46,590 nucleotides of DNA. Origin: Chromatiaceae bacterium (GTDB lineage Bacteria > Pseudomonadota > Gammaproteobacteria > Chromatiales > Chromatiaceae). Shown piece after piece: positions 37,424 to 45,055 of this stretch (position 1 is the stretch's first letter; each line of letters opens with the position of its first letter). The stretch is from positions 1 to 46,590 of the forward strand of contig JALSSC010000051.1 of assembly GCA_026984455.1 (NCBI GenBank). The letters are read 5' to 3'. The position numbers and the translations under genes were made by a program. The notes beneath the pieces were generated by a model. That model saw only the letters and a program-made list of their open reading frames with translations, made no database searches and was not told the origin of the DNA.

Positions 37424-37834
37424 TCATTCCAGAAGTTCCACGGCGTTGCCGTCGGGATCGCGGCAGAACAGCGCGGCACGCCCCGAGCGACTGCGGGTGA
37501 AGGGAACGCCGGCTGCCTCCAGGCGCCGGACGAGGGCCTCCAGGCCTTGCACACGAAAGGCCAGATGCCGATCGCGGCCGCCATGTTCGGGACGGTCCTC
37601 GCCGGGATCCGGATTGGACAGCTCCAACAGGTGCACCTGAACAGCGCCGATGCGCAACCAGGCCCCCGGAAAGCCGAGATCCGGACGCGATTCGTCCACC
37701 TCCAGGCCCAACAGATCGTGGTAGAAGGCCAGGGCACGGGCCGTATCCGCTACAAGCAGGCTGGCGTGATGAAAGGATGTCACCCGACCGCTGCGCCGTT
37801 TCACTCTCGATTCGATCCGATTCGTCGGTGTCAT
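37424..37834 (-). CDS. VOC-family (glyoxalase/bleomycin resistance-like) protein
   Basis: A 136-residue protein with the two-module VOC fold. SFHHASLLVADTARALAFYH supplies the first metal His, HLAFRVQGLEALVRRLEAAG starts the second module, and SGRAALFCRDPDGNAVELLE ends it with the final Glu ligand. Members include glyoxalases, dioxygenases and resistance proteins; the substrate cannot be predicted. The start at 37834 has GGAGG five bases upstream; the longer frame runs into the repeat element. Confidence 0.85.
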   Translation of the reverse strand: MTPTNRIESRVKRRSGRVTSFHHASLLVADTARALAFYHDLLGLEVDESRPDLGFPGAWLRIGAVQVHLLELSNPDPGEDRPEHGGRDRHLAFRVQGLEALVRRLEAAGVPFTRSRSGRAALFCRDPDGNAVELLE

Positions 37835-37877
37835 GCGATCCTCCCCGCCGGAGACCAGGATCTGGACACTGTAGTCT

Positions 37878-37967
37878 CGATCGTCGCTCCGAGTCACGGG
37901 ACGTGGGAAAAAGCCCTTCCCTGGACTGCTGCAACCACGGAACCGGAAGATGCGATTTCCCGATTCC
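37878..37967. repeat. CCTTCCCTGG-hairpin repeat, copy 3
   Basis: The box CCTTCCCTGGACTG, then AACCACGGAACCGG, a loop with GATGCGATTT and CCCGATTCC. It is the same plan as copy 1, including the GCGAT in the loop, with an imperfect stem. It lies in the spacer between the RhlE helicase gene and the VOC gene. Confidence 0.55.
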
Positions 37968-38037
37968 TTCGTTTTCCGCGGCTGACGGCCGCCGAAAAGG
38001 GCGGTACGGCCATGTACCACACACCGGCCATCCGTCG

Positions 38038-39327
38038 TCAACCCCGCCCGTGGGCGCGGCCGGCCCTGCGCCCACGGTTGCCCGGACCGGCGCGGCGCTG
38101 ACGGGGACCTCCCCGGGACCCATCGGCACGCGGCCCGGAGCGGCCGCGATTGCCGCCGCGCCCATTGGGGATGGGTTCGGCGCGGATGCTGGGGTCCACC
38201 TCATAACCGGGGACGACCTCTCTGGGTATCTCGCGTTTGAGCAGGCGTTCGATGTCGCGCAACAGCCCGTGCTCGTCCACGCACACCAGGGACAGGGCGC
38301 GCCCCTCCTTGCCCGCGCGGCCGGTGCGGCCGATGCGGTGGATGTAGTCCTCGGCCACGTTGGGCAACTCGAAGTTCACCACGTGGGGCAGCTGCTCGAT
38401 GTCCAGGCCGCGCGCGGCGATATCGGTGGCCACCAGCACCCGCACCTCGCCCTTCTTGAAGCCCGCCAGGGCGCGGGTGCGCGCGCCCTGGCTCTTGTTG
38501 CCGTGGATGGCGGCGGCGCTGAGGCCGTCACGCTCCAGTTGTTGGGCGAGGCGGTTGGCGCCGTGCTTGGTGCGGGTGAACACCAACACCTGACGCCAGT
38601 CCTGCGCCCCGATCATATGGGACAACAGCTCCCGCTTGCGCTCGCGGTCCACCGGGTGGACCACCTGGGCGACGGTCTCGGCGGCGGGGTTGCGGCGGGC
38701 CACCTCGATCACTTCCGGCCGCTCCAACAGGTCGCTGGCCAGGCGCTTGATCTCCTGGCTGTAGGTGGCGGAGAAAAGCAGGTTCTGGCGCTTGACCGGG
38801 AGCAGGCGCAACACCTTGCGGATGTCGTGGATGAAGCCCATGTCCAGCATCCGGTCGGCCTCGTCCAGGACCAGGATCTCCACCTGCGAGAGGTCCACTG
38901 TGCGCTGCTGGGCGTGGTCGAGCAGGCGCCCCGGGGTGGCCACCAGGATATCCACTCCGCGGCGCAGACGTTCGATCTGGGGATTGATCTTGACCCCGCC
39001 GAAGACGGTGGTGGCCCGCAGGGGCAGATGGCGGCCATAGGTCGCGATGCTCTCGCCCACCTGGGCGGCCAGTTCGCGGGTGGGGGTGAGCACCAGGGCG
39101 CGTACCGGCCGGCGGCCGCCCATCGGCGAGCTGCGGCTGAGAAGCTCCAGCATCGGCAGGGTGAACCCGGCGGTCTTGCCGGTGCCGGTCTGGGCACCGG
39201 CGAGGAGATCGCGGCCGCGGAGCACCACCGGGATGGCCTGACGCTGGATGGGGGTGGGGCGGGTGTAGCCCTGGTCGGCCACGGCGCGGAGGATATCGGC
39301 CGACAGGCCGAGGGTATCGAAAGACAT
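38038..39327 (-). CDS. rhlE: DEAD-box RNA helicase, RhlE group
   Basis: A 429-residue ATP-dependent RNA helicase. It has the Q motif ([14 protein letters not shown] ... [12 protein letters not shown]), [47 protein letters not shown] and [10 protein letters not shown]. The tail after residue 370 is Arg/Gly-rich and unstructured, which is usual for RhlE and helps RNA binding. The best-fit role is rRNA/ribosome maturation or cold adaptation. Confidence 0.93.
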   Translation of the reverse strand: MSFDTLGLSADILRAVADQGYTRPTPIQRQAIPVVLRGRDLLAGAQTGTGKTAGFTLPMLELLSRSSPMGGRRPVRALVLTPTRELAAQVGESIATYGRHLPLRATTVFGGVKINPQIERLRRGVDILVATPGRLLDHAQQRTVDLSQVEILVLDEADRMLDMGFIHDIRKVLRLLPVKRQNLLFSATYSQEIKRLASDLLERPEVIEVARRNPAAETVAQVVHPVDRERKRELLSHMIGAQDWRQVLVFTRTKHGANRLAQQLERDGLSAAAIHGNKSQGARTRALAGFKKGEVRVLVATDIAARGLDIEQLPHVVNFELPNVAEDYIHRIGRTGRAGKEGRALSLVCVDEHGLLRDIERLLKREIPREVVPGYEVDPSIRAEPIPNGRGGNRGRSGPRADGSRGGPRQRRAGPGNRGRRAGRAHGRG

Positions 39328-39504
39328 GGGGATAGAAGGTCCTGAATCCGGCCTGACGCACTCGCGGCGCGTTACGGTCCAGGCGGGGATTCTGCGGGGG
39401 ATCGGAACGGAGCGCCGGAATGCGCTCCACGGGAAGGCGGCGTCGACCGAAAGGACGCCGATGTGGCTATCCTAGCACGATCCACGGGGCCACGGCCATG
39501 GCAT

Positions 39505-39573
39505 GGGAGCGGCTTCAGCCGCGACGACTCCTGCGCGGAGTGGCCCCCCGATCGCGGCCGAAGCCGCTCCCAC
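39505..39573. repeat. REP palindrome pair, copy D
   Basis: The best-preserved copy: GGGAGCGGCTTCAGCCGCGA (39505-39524) and TCGCGGCCGAAGCCGCTCCC (39552-39571) are inverted repeats flanking CGACTCCTGCGCGGAGTGGC. It forms a long imperfect hairpin. Confidence 0.8.
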
Positions 39574-39588
39574 AGATTCGTAGCTGTG

Positions 39589-39614
39589 CCATGCCGTGGG
39601 ATTATATTCCCACG
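39589..39614. repeat. Inverted partner of the 24-nt motif at 138-161, with hairpin
   Basis: The reverse complement of 39589-39612 matches 138-161 at 22 of 24 positions (core TGGGAATATAATC then CACGG and ATGG). Here it also forms a perfect 7-bp hairpin CGTGGGA / TCCCACG (39595-39614); the left copy has lost that pairing. Confidence 0.5.
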
Positions 39615-39709
39615 CAGAAAAAACGAAAAAATCGTATGAGATCAGTATATCGTGCCAGGGGGACGATCAAGAGTCTCTCTGGCTTTCAGGTTCATGACGG
39701 GAGAATTCG

Positions 39710-40141
39710 ATGAGCAAGGCCACCAACGGCGCCAATCTGGGCTTCGAGAGTAAGCTGTGGGAGATGGCCGACAAGCTGCGGGGCCACATGGACGCCTCGG
39801 AATACAAGCACGTGGTGCTCGGGCTGATCTTCCTCAAGTACATCTCCAATGCCTTCCAGCACAAGTACGACGAGCTGGCCGCCACGGCGGAGACCGAATA
39901 CACCGACCCGGAAGACCGCGACGAATACGCCGCCGACAACCTCTTCTGGGTGCCGCCCGAGGCCCGCTGGGAACGCATCCAGGCGCAGGCGCCCCAACCC
40001 ACCATCGGCTCGGGTGTAGACGAGGCGGAGAAGATGGCTGCACTGACCGCGCAGCTCTATGAGCAGTTCGCCAAGAGTGACGCGCTGGAAGCCACAATCA
40101 AGAAGAATCTGGAGGTGTTGGGTTTCGGAGGAGAGCGATGA
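39710..40141 (+). CDS. hsdM: Type I methyltransferase subunit HsdM with catalytic core deleted
   Basis: The 143-residue product starts like a full Hsd[40 protein letters not shown] and [19 protein letters not shown], to about residue 103 (PTIGSG). It then jumps to what is normally the extreme C-terminus, [20 protein letters not shown] and [15 protein letters not shown]. Some 350 residues, including the SAM-binding and NPP(F/Y) motifs, are missing with the frame kept. It cannot methylate. It is the first gene of the locus; its stop overlaps the next ATG (ATGA). Confidence 0.85.
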   Translation: MSKATNGANLGFESKLWEMADKLRGHMDASEYKHVVLGLIFLKYISNAFQHKYDELAATAETEYTDPEDRDEYAADNLFWVPPEARWERIQAQAPQPTIGSGVDEAEKMAALTAQLYEQFAKSDALEATIKKNLEVLGFGGER

Positions 40142-40554
40142 TTGATTACAGCAAATTCGAGAAGGCACTCAAACACCTTCAGACTCAGTTTCAGCATTAT
40201 CAAACCCTCGATCCATCATTGCCCGGGTTTTTGCAGGAAGCCATGGCTGAATCGGTCATTCAGCGATTTGAAACCTGCTGGGATTGCCTGTGGAAGGTCT
40301 TGAAGCGCCATCTGGAACAGGCCATCGGTTTGCCCGATGTGCCCAACGGCCCCAAGCCCGTCCTGCGCCTGGCCCATGAAAACCGCCTGTTGCCCGGTAA
40401 CATCGAAGACTGGATCGAGTACGCCAACCTGCGGGTCGCCACGGCGCATGACTACAGCGGCGAGAAGGCACAAAAGGCGCTGGCGCGCATGGAAGACTTC
40501 ATTCGCGATGCCACCGTCCTGCATGAACGGCTCAGCGGGAGCACAAGGCAATGA
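40138..40554 (+). CDS. HEPN-type nucleotidyltransferase-substrate-binding protein (HI0074 family)
   Basis: A 138-residue helical protein: [36 protein letters not shown] and [20 protein letters not shown], with R99-x4-H104 (RVATAH), the HEPN RNase-like motif. HI0074-type proteins pair with an MNT nucleotidyltransferase (the next gene, ATGA overlap). In such pairs the HEPN protein is often an RNase toxin neutralised by AMPylation. Whether this one is toxic is unknown. Confidence 0.85.
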   Translation: MIDYSKFEKALKHLQTQFQHYQTLDPSLPGFLQEAMAESVIQRFETCWDCLWKVLKRHLEQAIGLPDVPNGPKPVLRLAHENRLLPGNIEDWIEYANLRVATAHDYSGEKAQKALARMEDFIRDATVLHERLSGSTRQ

Positions 40555-40889
40555 ATGCCACTGCATCCCCGATCCTCCAGCTCAGCGAGAAACACCGCGC
40601 CATGGTCGAGAAGCTGCTGGCAAGGCACCTTCCCGGAGTGGAAGCCTGGGCCTATGGCTCCCGAGTCGGGGGCACCGCCAAGCCCTGGTCTGATCTGGAT
40701 CTGGCCGTATTTGCCGGCCGCGCGCAGAAAAACGCCGTGGCTGAGCTTCGGGAGGCCTTCGAAGAGAGCGACCTGCCGTTTCGGGTCGATCTGTTCATCT
40801 GGGACGAGATACCGCAAACGTTCCGGGAGAACATCCGCAGGCAACACCTGGTGCTGGCCAGAGGAGCCAAGGCACTGGGACCGCAGTGA
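40551..40889 (+). CDS. MNT-type nucleotidyltransferase (antitoxin-like)
   Basis: A 112-residue minimal nucleotidyltransferase. G36-S37 with D48-x-D50 (AYGSRVGGTAKPWSDLDLAV) and a third acidic residue D80 (FRVDLFIWDE) complete the active site. It likely AMPylates its HEPN partner upstream. The ATG overlaps the HEPN stop. Confidence 0.87.
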   Translation: MNATASPILQLSEKHRAMVEKLLARHLPGVEAWAYGSRVGGTAKPWSDLDLAVFAGRAQKNAVAELREAFEESDLPFRVDLFIWDEIPQTFRENIRRQHLVLARGAKALGPQ

Positions 40890-40932
40890 GGAATGGAACA
40901 TGGAGCGGTCGCTACAAAAAGAGGACAAAGCC

Positions 40933-41157
40933 ATGACATGCGTCATCTGGAAGACTGGAGAAACCGCCCCCGGCAAGGTCACCGTCACCCTGGAACGCGG
41001 CCCGACCGTCCTGCTCGTCAAGGAGGTTCCTGCCCAGGTCTGCGGCCCGTGCGGGGAATACCACCTCGACGAACACACCACCCGGCGGCTCTACGAACAA
41101 GCGGAAAAGGCCTTGGAGCGCAACGCCGAGCTGGAAGTGCTGCGTTATGCGGCTTGA
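40933..41157 (+). CDS. YgiT-type (MqsA N-terminal-like) zinc-finger protein, orphan
   Basis: A 74-residue protein: MTCVIWKTGETAPGKVTVTL, VPAQVCGPCGEYHLDEHTTR, EVLRYAA. The family normally has two CxxC pairs; the second (C37, C40) is present, but the first reads CVIW, so one ligand is lost. Such proteins are usually antitoxins for a DUF4258 partner upstream, which is absent. AGAGGA precedes ATG 40933. Possibly a non-functional relic. Confidence 0.75.
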   Translation: MTCVIWKTGETAPGKVTVTLERGPTVLLVKEVPAQVCGPCGEYHLDEHTTRRLYEQAEKALERNAELEVLRYAA

Positions 41158-41192
41158 TGCCGTCACAAAAAATATTATGGAGATAGAGAAGC

Positions 41193-41930
41193 ATGGGGGG
41201 TGAATGGGTAACTATCGGGGAGATCGCTAAGATATATGATGGTCCACATGCCACACCAAAGAAAGTGGATGATGGGCCGTATTTTCTCAGTATATCCAGT
41301 CTTGTAGATGGGAAGCTTGATTTGTCCAAGTCTCCCAGAATAAGTGAAGAACAGTTTGAAACGTGGACTAGGCGTGTAACTCCTAGATCCGGTGATTTGT
41401 TGTTCTCCTATGAGACACGTTTGGGGCAAGCAGCTCTGATGCTGGAAGGGGTAAAAGCATGTCTAGGTAGGCGAATGGGGCTTCTCAGGCCCGATAAGAA
41501 TAAGGTTGATCCTAGGTATTTGCTTTTCGCATTTCTTGGTCCTGATTTTCAACAGGAAATTAAAAAGCGAACAATCTATGGTGCAACGGTAGAGCGGATT
41601 GCTCTCAGAGAGCTTCCTGAGTTTCCAATAAGATTGCCGCCTTTGCCTGAACAACGCGCCATCGCCCACATCCTCGGCACGCTGGACGACAAGATCGAGC
41701 TGAACCGGCAGATGAACCGCACGCTGGAGGCCATGGCCCAGGCGCTGTTCAAGAGCTGGTTCATCGACTTCGACCCGGTGGTGGTCAACGCCCTGCGGGC
41801 CGGCAACCCCATCCCTGACCCGTTCGCCGAACGCGCCGCCCATTATCGTGAATTGCTGAAAGACCCTCACCCCAACCCCTCTCCCAAGGAGAGAGGGGAG
41901 GCGAGGCAAAAAGTCCTGCACTCACTTTAG
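41193..41930 (+). CDS. hsdS: HsdS N-terminal half (TRD1 and central conserved region), split by insertion
   Basis: The 245-residue product holds the first target-recognition domain (residues 4 to about 150, AT-rich in DNA), then the central helices LPPLPEQRAIAHILGTLDDK, IELNRQMNRTLEAMAQALFK and FIDFDPVVVNALRAGNPIPD. Native sequence ends at RAAHYRELLKD (to 41864). The last residues (PHPNPSPKERGEARQK...) are translated from repeat R1 of the inserted element and end in a TAG two bases before the next ATG. As a half-S protein it might still pair with a partner, as known for half-HsdS dimers. Confidence 0.85.
   Translation: MGGEWVTIGEIAKIYDGPHATPKKVDDGPYFLSISSLVDGKLDLSKSPRISEEQFETWTRRVTPRSGDLLFSYETRLGQAALMLEGVKACLGRRMGLLRPDKNKVDPRYLLFAFLGPDFQQEIKKRTIYGATVERIALRELPEFPIRLPPLPEQRAIAHILGTLDDKIELNRQMNRTLEAMAQALFKSWFIDFDPVVVNALRAGNPIPDPFAERAAHYRELLKDPHPNPSPKERGEARQKVLHSL
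41864..41898 (+). repeat. Repeat R1 of the DUF559 element (left outer)
   Basis: Starts CCCTCACCCCAACCCCTCTC and ends in a GAGAGGGG hairpin arm. It forms an inverted pair with R2 nearby and with R4 at the far end. Confidence 0.8.
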
Positions 41931-41932
41931 AA

Positions 41933-43162
41933 ATGATGTCTGAAGAGAACAAGAATAGCCCCTCTCCCTCTGGGAGAGGGGTTGGGGTGAGGGAACACGA
42001 CAAACAAAAACTTCCTGCCGAACTCCTCGACTTTGCCCGCACCCTGCGCAAGCATCAAACTGACGCAGAACAACTGCTCTGGCAGTTGCTTCGCGGGCGA
42101 CGGTTCCTGGGGCTCAAATTCCGCCGTCAACATCCAGTCAAGCCCTATGTACTGGATTTCTATTGCCATGAGCTGAAACTGGCGGTGGAAGTGGATGGCG
42201 GGCAGCACAATGAACACGAACAACAGCGGAAAGATGAACGACGTACCGCTTTTCTGGAACGTCAAGGAATCACCGTGGTGCGATACTGGGCGGATATTGT
42301 GCTCAAAGATACGACACCAGTCTTGCAGGATTTATACGAGCAAATTCAACGGCTACGGATATCCTTTGGTGTGCTTCCCTCACCCCCGACCCCTCTCCCA
42401 GAGGGAGAGGGGAGAAGTGCCGCACCGAACTCAAAGCCCCTCTCCCTTTGGGGGAGGAGTTGGTGTGAGGGCATGTTGCCGCCCGAAGACATCCTGCGCC
42501 AGTTCCCCGATCGCTTCCAGGACTCCGAACTGGGGCCGATTCCGGAGGGGTGGAGGGTAAAATCGCTATTTGAATTATTTGAACTGATAGGCGGTGGCAC
42601 GCCGAAAACCTCTGTACCTGAATACTGGAATGGGGATATTCCTTGGTTCTCAGTGGTTGACGCGCCAAACCCAACTGATGTGTTCGTCATCGACACAGAA
42701 AAGCGTATTACGCAGCTGGGGGTCGAAAGATCCTCTACCAAGATTTTGCCTGTGGGTAGAACTATTATTAGTGCTCGCTGTACTGTAGGAAAATGTGCCC
42801 TTGTTGGAGTTCCGATGGCGATGAATCAATCTTGCTACGGTATTCAGGGGCGAGAGGGGGTGTCCGATGCTTTTACTTACTACATGATCCGCTTTCAAGT
42901 AAGTGATCTTCAGCGGAGCGGACATGGCTCCGTGTTCAATACAATTACCAGAGAAACATTCAAGTCTATCACAATTCCGTTCTCTGGAGCGAACCTCACC
43001 CAGCAATTTGAAGGTTTCATCAGCGACTTTATGGACCAAATCCTCCATAACCTATTTCAAATCGACACACTGGCAAAACTCCGCGACACCCTCCTCCCCA
43101 AACTCATCTCCGGCGAGCTGCGCGTGCCGGATGCCGAGAAGCTGGTGGAGGATGCCCTGTGA
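41933..43162 (+). CDS. DUF559 (Vsr-like) endonuclease fused to HsdS C-terminal half
   Basis: The 409-residue fusion. Residues 1-24 come from repeat R2. Residues 25-140 are a DUF559 domain (LRKHQTDAEQLLWQLLRGRR, PYVLDFYCHE with D75, AVEVDGGQHNEHEQQRKDER with E86/D88, VVRYWADIVL), a PD-(D/E)XK nuclease fold related to Vsr. Residues 149-180 are a linker made from R3/R4. Residues 181-409 are HsdS: PEDILRQFPDRFQDSELGPI, TRD2, and LAKLRDTLLPKLISGELRVP. It starts two bases after the upstream stop with no good ribosome site, so re-initiation is likely. The stop overlaps the next GTG. Confidence 0.8.
   Translation: MMSEENKNSPSPSGRGVGVREHDKQKLPAELLDFARTLRKHQTDAEQLLWQLLRGRRFLGLKFRRQHPVKPYVLDFYCHELKLAVEVDGGQHNEHEQQRKDERRTAFLERQGITVVRYWADIVLKDTTPVLQDLYEQIQRLRISFGVLPSPPTPLPEGEGRSAAPNSKPLSLWGRSWCEGMLPPEDILRQFPDRFQDSELGPIPEGWRVKSLFELFELIGGGTPKTSVPEYWNGDIPWFSVVDAPNPTDVFVIDTEKRITQLGVERSSTKILPVGRTIISARCTVGKCALVGVPMAMNQSCYGIQGREGVSDAFTYYMIRFQVSDLQRSGHGSVFNTITRETFKSITIPFSGANLTQQFEGFISDFMDQILHNLFQIDTLAKLRDTLLPKLISGELRVPDAEKLVEDAL
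41959..41993 (-). repeat. Repeat R2 of the DUF559 element (left inner, inverted)
   Basis: CCCCTCTCCCTCTGGGAGAG then GGGTTGGGGTGAGGG: the reverse-complement orientation of R1, read as SPSGRGVGVRE in the fusion ORF. Confidence 0.8.
42377..42412 (+). repeat. Repeat R3 of the DUF559 element (right inner)
   Basis: CCCTCACCCCCGACCCCTCT followed by CCCAGAGGGAGAGGGG; same orientation as R1. Encodes the linker SPPTPLPEGEG. Confidence 0.8.
42437..42471 (-). repeat. Repeat R4 of the DUF559 element (right outer, inverted)
   Basis: CCCCTCTCCCTTTGGGGGAG then GAGTTGGTGTGAGGG; inverted relative to R1 and the most diverged copy. HsdS sequence resumes directly after it. Confidence 0.75.
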
Positions 43163-44310
43163 CCCTGCGCGTTCCGGTCAATCCGGAGATGCTGCACTGG
43201 GCGCTGCGCCGCTCCGGCCGGACGCCCGAGGGCTTGTCCGGCCGTTTCAAGAAGCTGGGCGACTGGCTGGAAGGGAAGGTCCAGCCCACCTTGAACCAGT
43301 TGGAGGATTTCGCCCGGGCCACCCATACGGCCATCGGCTATTTTTTTCTGCCCGAGCCACCGGAAGAAGTGCTGCCGATCCCCGATTTCCGCACCTTGCC
43401 CGAGGCCCGCAACCAGCCGCCCAGTGTCGATCTGCTGGAGACGATATACCTCTGCCAGCAGCGTCAGAACTGGTATCGGGACTACGCCCGCCTGCAGGGT
43501 GAGCCGCCGGTGGCCTTTGTGGGCTCGGCGACACTGGATGAATCGCCGACTGTGGTGGCTGACCGGATGCGGCAACACCTCGGCTTCGATATCGAGGCGC
43601 GCTGCCAGATGGGCACCTGGACCGAGGCCCTGCGGGCATTCATCCGCCTGGCCGGGGAGGCCGGGGTGCTGGTGATGGTCAGCGGTATCGTGGGCAGCAA
43701 CACCCGCCGTCCGCTGGATGTGGCGGAGTTTCGCGGCTTTGCCCTGGCCGATGAACGGGCGCCGCTGGTGTTCATCAACGGCAAGGACAGCAAGGCGGCG
43801 CAGATGTTCACCCTGGCCCATGAGCTGGCCCATCTGTGGCTGGGGGCCTCCGGTGTCTCCGACAGCGAAGCGCGTATCCTACCCGACGAGCGCACTGAGC
43901 GCTGGTGCAATGCGGTGGCCGCCGAACTACTGGTGCCACTGGCGGCGGTGTGCACGGCGCTGGCGGACCGGGAGCCCTTACCGGACACGCTGCAGCGCCT
44001 GGCGCGACAATTCAAGATCAGCACCCTGGTCATCCTGCGCCGGCTGTTCGATGCGGGCCGGATCGACCGCGAAACCCTGGATGCGGCCTGGCAGGGGGAG
44101 CTGGAACGGCTGAAGCGGGTCGCACCCGCAGGCGCGGGCGGTGATTTCTACAACACCCTGGGCGCGCATGTTGGCAAGCGCCTGGCGCGGGCAGTGATCG
44201 TCAGCACCCTGGAGGGGCAGACCCCCTTGACCGACGCCTTCCGCCTACTAGGAGTGCGCAAGAGTCGAACCTTTTATGAGGAGGCACGACGGTTGGGGAT
44301 TCAGGAATGA
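43159..44310 (+). CDS. XRE-type HTH / ImmA-IrrE metallopeptidase
   Basis: A 383-residue protein starting at GTG 43159, overlapping the hsdS stop. An XRE-like HTH with TLNQLEDFARATHTAIGYFF covers about 1-80. The ImmA/IrrE domain has HELAH at 221-225 and RTERWCNAVAAELLVPLAAV as the third-ligand helix. Family members cleave repressors to launch mobile-element or stress responses. The next gene, a DUF4411 PIN-like protein, overlaps by ATGA, a recurrent two-gene toxin-antitoxin or defence pair. Confidence 0.88.
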   Translation: MTLRVPVNPEMLHWALRRSGRTPEGLSGRFKKLGDWLEGKVQPTLNQLEDFARATHTAIGYFFLPEPPEEVLPIPDFRTLPEARNQPPSVDLLETIYLCQQRQNWYRDYARLQGEPPVAFVGSATLDESPTVVADRMRQHLGFDIEARCQMGTWTEALRAFIRLAGEAGVLVMVSGIVGSNTRRPLDVAEFRGFALADERAPLVFINGKDSKAAQMFTLAHELAHLWLGASGVSDSEARILPDERTERWCNAVAAELLVPLAAVCTALADREPLPDTLQRLARQFKISTLVILRRLFDAGRIDRETLDAAWQGELERLKRVAPAGAGGDFYNTLGAHVGKRLARAVIVSTLEGQTPLTDAFRLLGVRKSRTFYEEARRLGIQE

Positions 44311-44801
44311 GATATTTTCTGGATGCCAATGTCTTCATGGCGGCCAACAATCTGCACTATGGCCTGGATTTCTGCCCGGCGTTCTGGGACTGGCTGATCG
44401 ACCGCAACCAGACCGGGCAGGTCTTCAGCATCGACAAGGTCAAGGACGAGATCGAGGCGGGCGACGATGAACTGGCCGAATGGGCCAAGGCACAGGATGA
44501 GCGATTCTTCCTCAAGCCCGGGGCCGACATCTTCCCCGCCATGGGGCAGGTGACCAACTGGGTGAACGACAACGGCTACACGCCGGATGCCAAGAACACC
44601 TTCTTTCAGGTGGCGGACTATTGGCTCATTGCCCATGCCCTGACTGGCGATTTCGTCGTGGTGACCCACGAGAAAGCCGAGAATACGCTCAAGCGCATCA
44701 AAATTCCCAACGTATGTGTAGGAGTCGGGGTCAAGGCAATGACGCCCTTCGAGATGCTGCGGCACGAACGGGCGCGGTTTGTCCTGGAGCGTAACGCATG
44801 A
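44307..44801 (+). CDS. DUF4411 PIN-like protein (probable RNase toxin)
   Basis: A 164-residue protein: MRYFLDANVFMAANNLHY with D6 as first acidic ligand, SIDKVKDEIEAGDDELAEWA, and DYWLIAHALTGDFVVVTHEK with the C-terminal acidic site. This is the PIN-fold pattern of DUF4411. With the overlapping XRE-ImmA gene it forms a likely toxin module. Toxicity is inferred. Confidence 0.85.
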   Translation: MRYFLDANVFMAANNLHYGLDFCPAFWDWLIDRNQTGQVFSIDKVKDEIEAGDDELAEWAKAQDERFFLKPGADIFPAMGQVTNWVNDNGYTPDAKNTFFQVADYWLIAHALTGDFVVVTHEKAENTLKRIKIPNVCVGVGVKAMTPFEMLRHERARFVLERNA

Positions 44802-45055
44802 GTGGCGAGCGCCTGGATGGCATCGCCCCGGCATTCCGGGCCGCGAAGGAACGCTGGCCGGACGCGCCCAACCTCCAGCAGCATGACCGGGACCTGGCGC
44901 GCACCTGGGAGGAAGGCAGTAGTGTCATCGAGCTGACCAAGTCCTTCCTGGAGATGCTCTGTCACACCGTCATCAATGAGTTGGGTGCAACACCGCTGGC
45001 ATCCTCTTCGCCCACGACATCGGAGTTTCTATCCCGTGTGCTGGACGCGCTGTGA
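44798..45055 (+). CDS. Truncated abortive-infection-like protein (N-terminal part)
   Basis: An 85-residue protein. FRAAKERWPDAPNLQQHDRD and SSVIELTKSFLEMLCHTVIN resemble the N-terminal half of abortive infection family proteins, which are normally some 250-300 residues. It stops abruptly at SEFLSRVLDAL, where sequence resembling the hsdS/XRE junction at 43157 begins. It is probably a truncated remnant. It overlaps DUF4411 by ATGA. Confidence 0.6.
   Translation: MSGERLDGIAPAFRAAKERWPDAPNLQQHDRDLARTWEEGSSVIELTKSFLEMLCHTVINELGATPLASSSPTTSEFLSRVLDAL

Larger units (their letters stand above)
39328..39709. other. Spacer at the left edge of the defence locus
   Basis: 382 bases between rhlE (-) and hsdM (+). 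It contains REP copy D, the inverted copy of the 24-nt motif (39589-39612) with a 7-bp hairpin, and an unusually AT-rich stretch (39601-39655) that probably includes the hsdM promoter. No gene is supported. Confidence 0.6.
41864..42471 (+). mobile_element. 608-bp DUF559 element bounded by inverted repeats, inserted in hsdS
   Basis: Four related 35-36-bp repeats: R1 41864-41898, R2 41959-41993 (inverted), R3 42377-42412, R4 42437-42471 (inverted). Each reads CCCTCACCCC then a CCCTCTCCC/GGGAGAGGG palindrome. The outer pair R1/R4 forms terminal inverted repeats, and a DUF559 nuclease frame fills the middle. 608 is 2 mod 3, exactly the frame offset between the two hsdS halves; deleting it restores HsdS (LLKD followed by MLPPED). 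No transposase and no clear target duplication are visible. Confidence 0.8.

Noticed and set aside
39595..39614. Hairpin before hsdM as a terminator
   Set aside because: No T-run follows on plus; on minus the T-run precedes the stem, and there is no gene ending there.
41864..42471. R1-R4 repeats as a CRISPR array
   Set aside because: Only four copies, alternating orientation, spacers of very different length, and a gene inside; the pattern is paired palindromes, not direct repeats with spacers.
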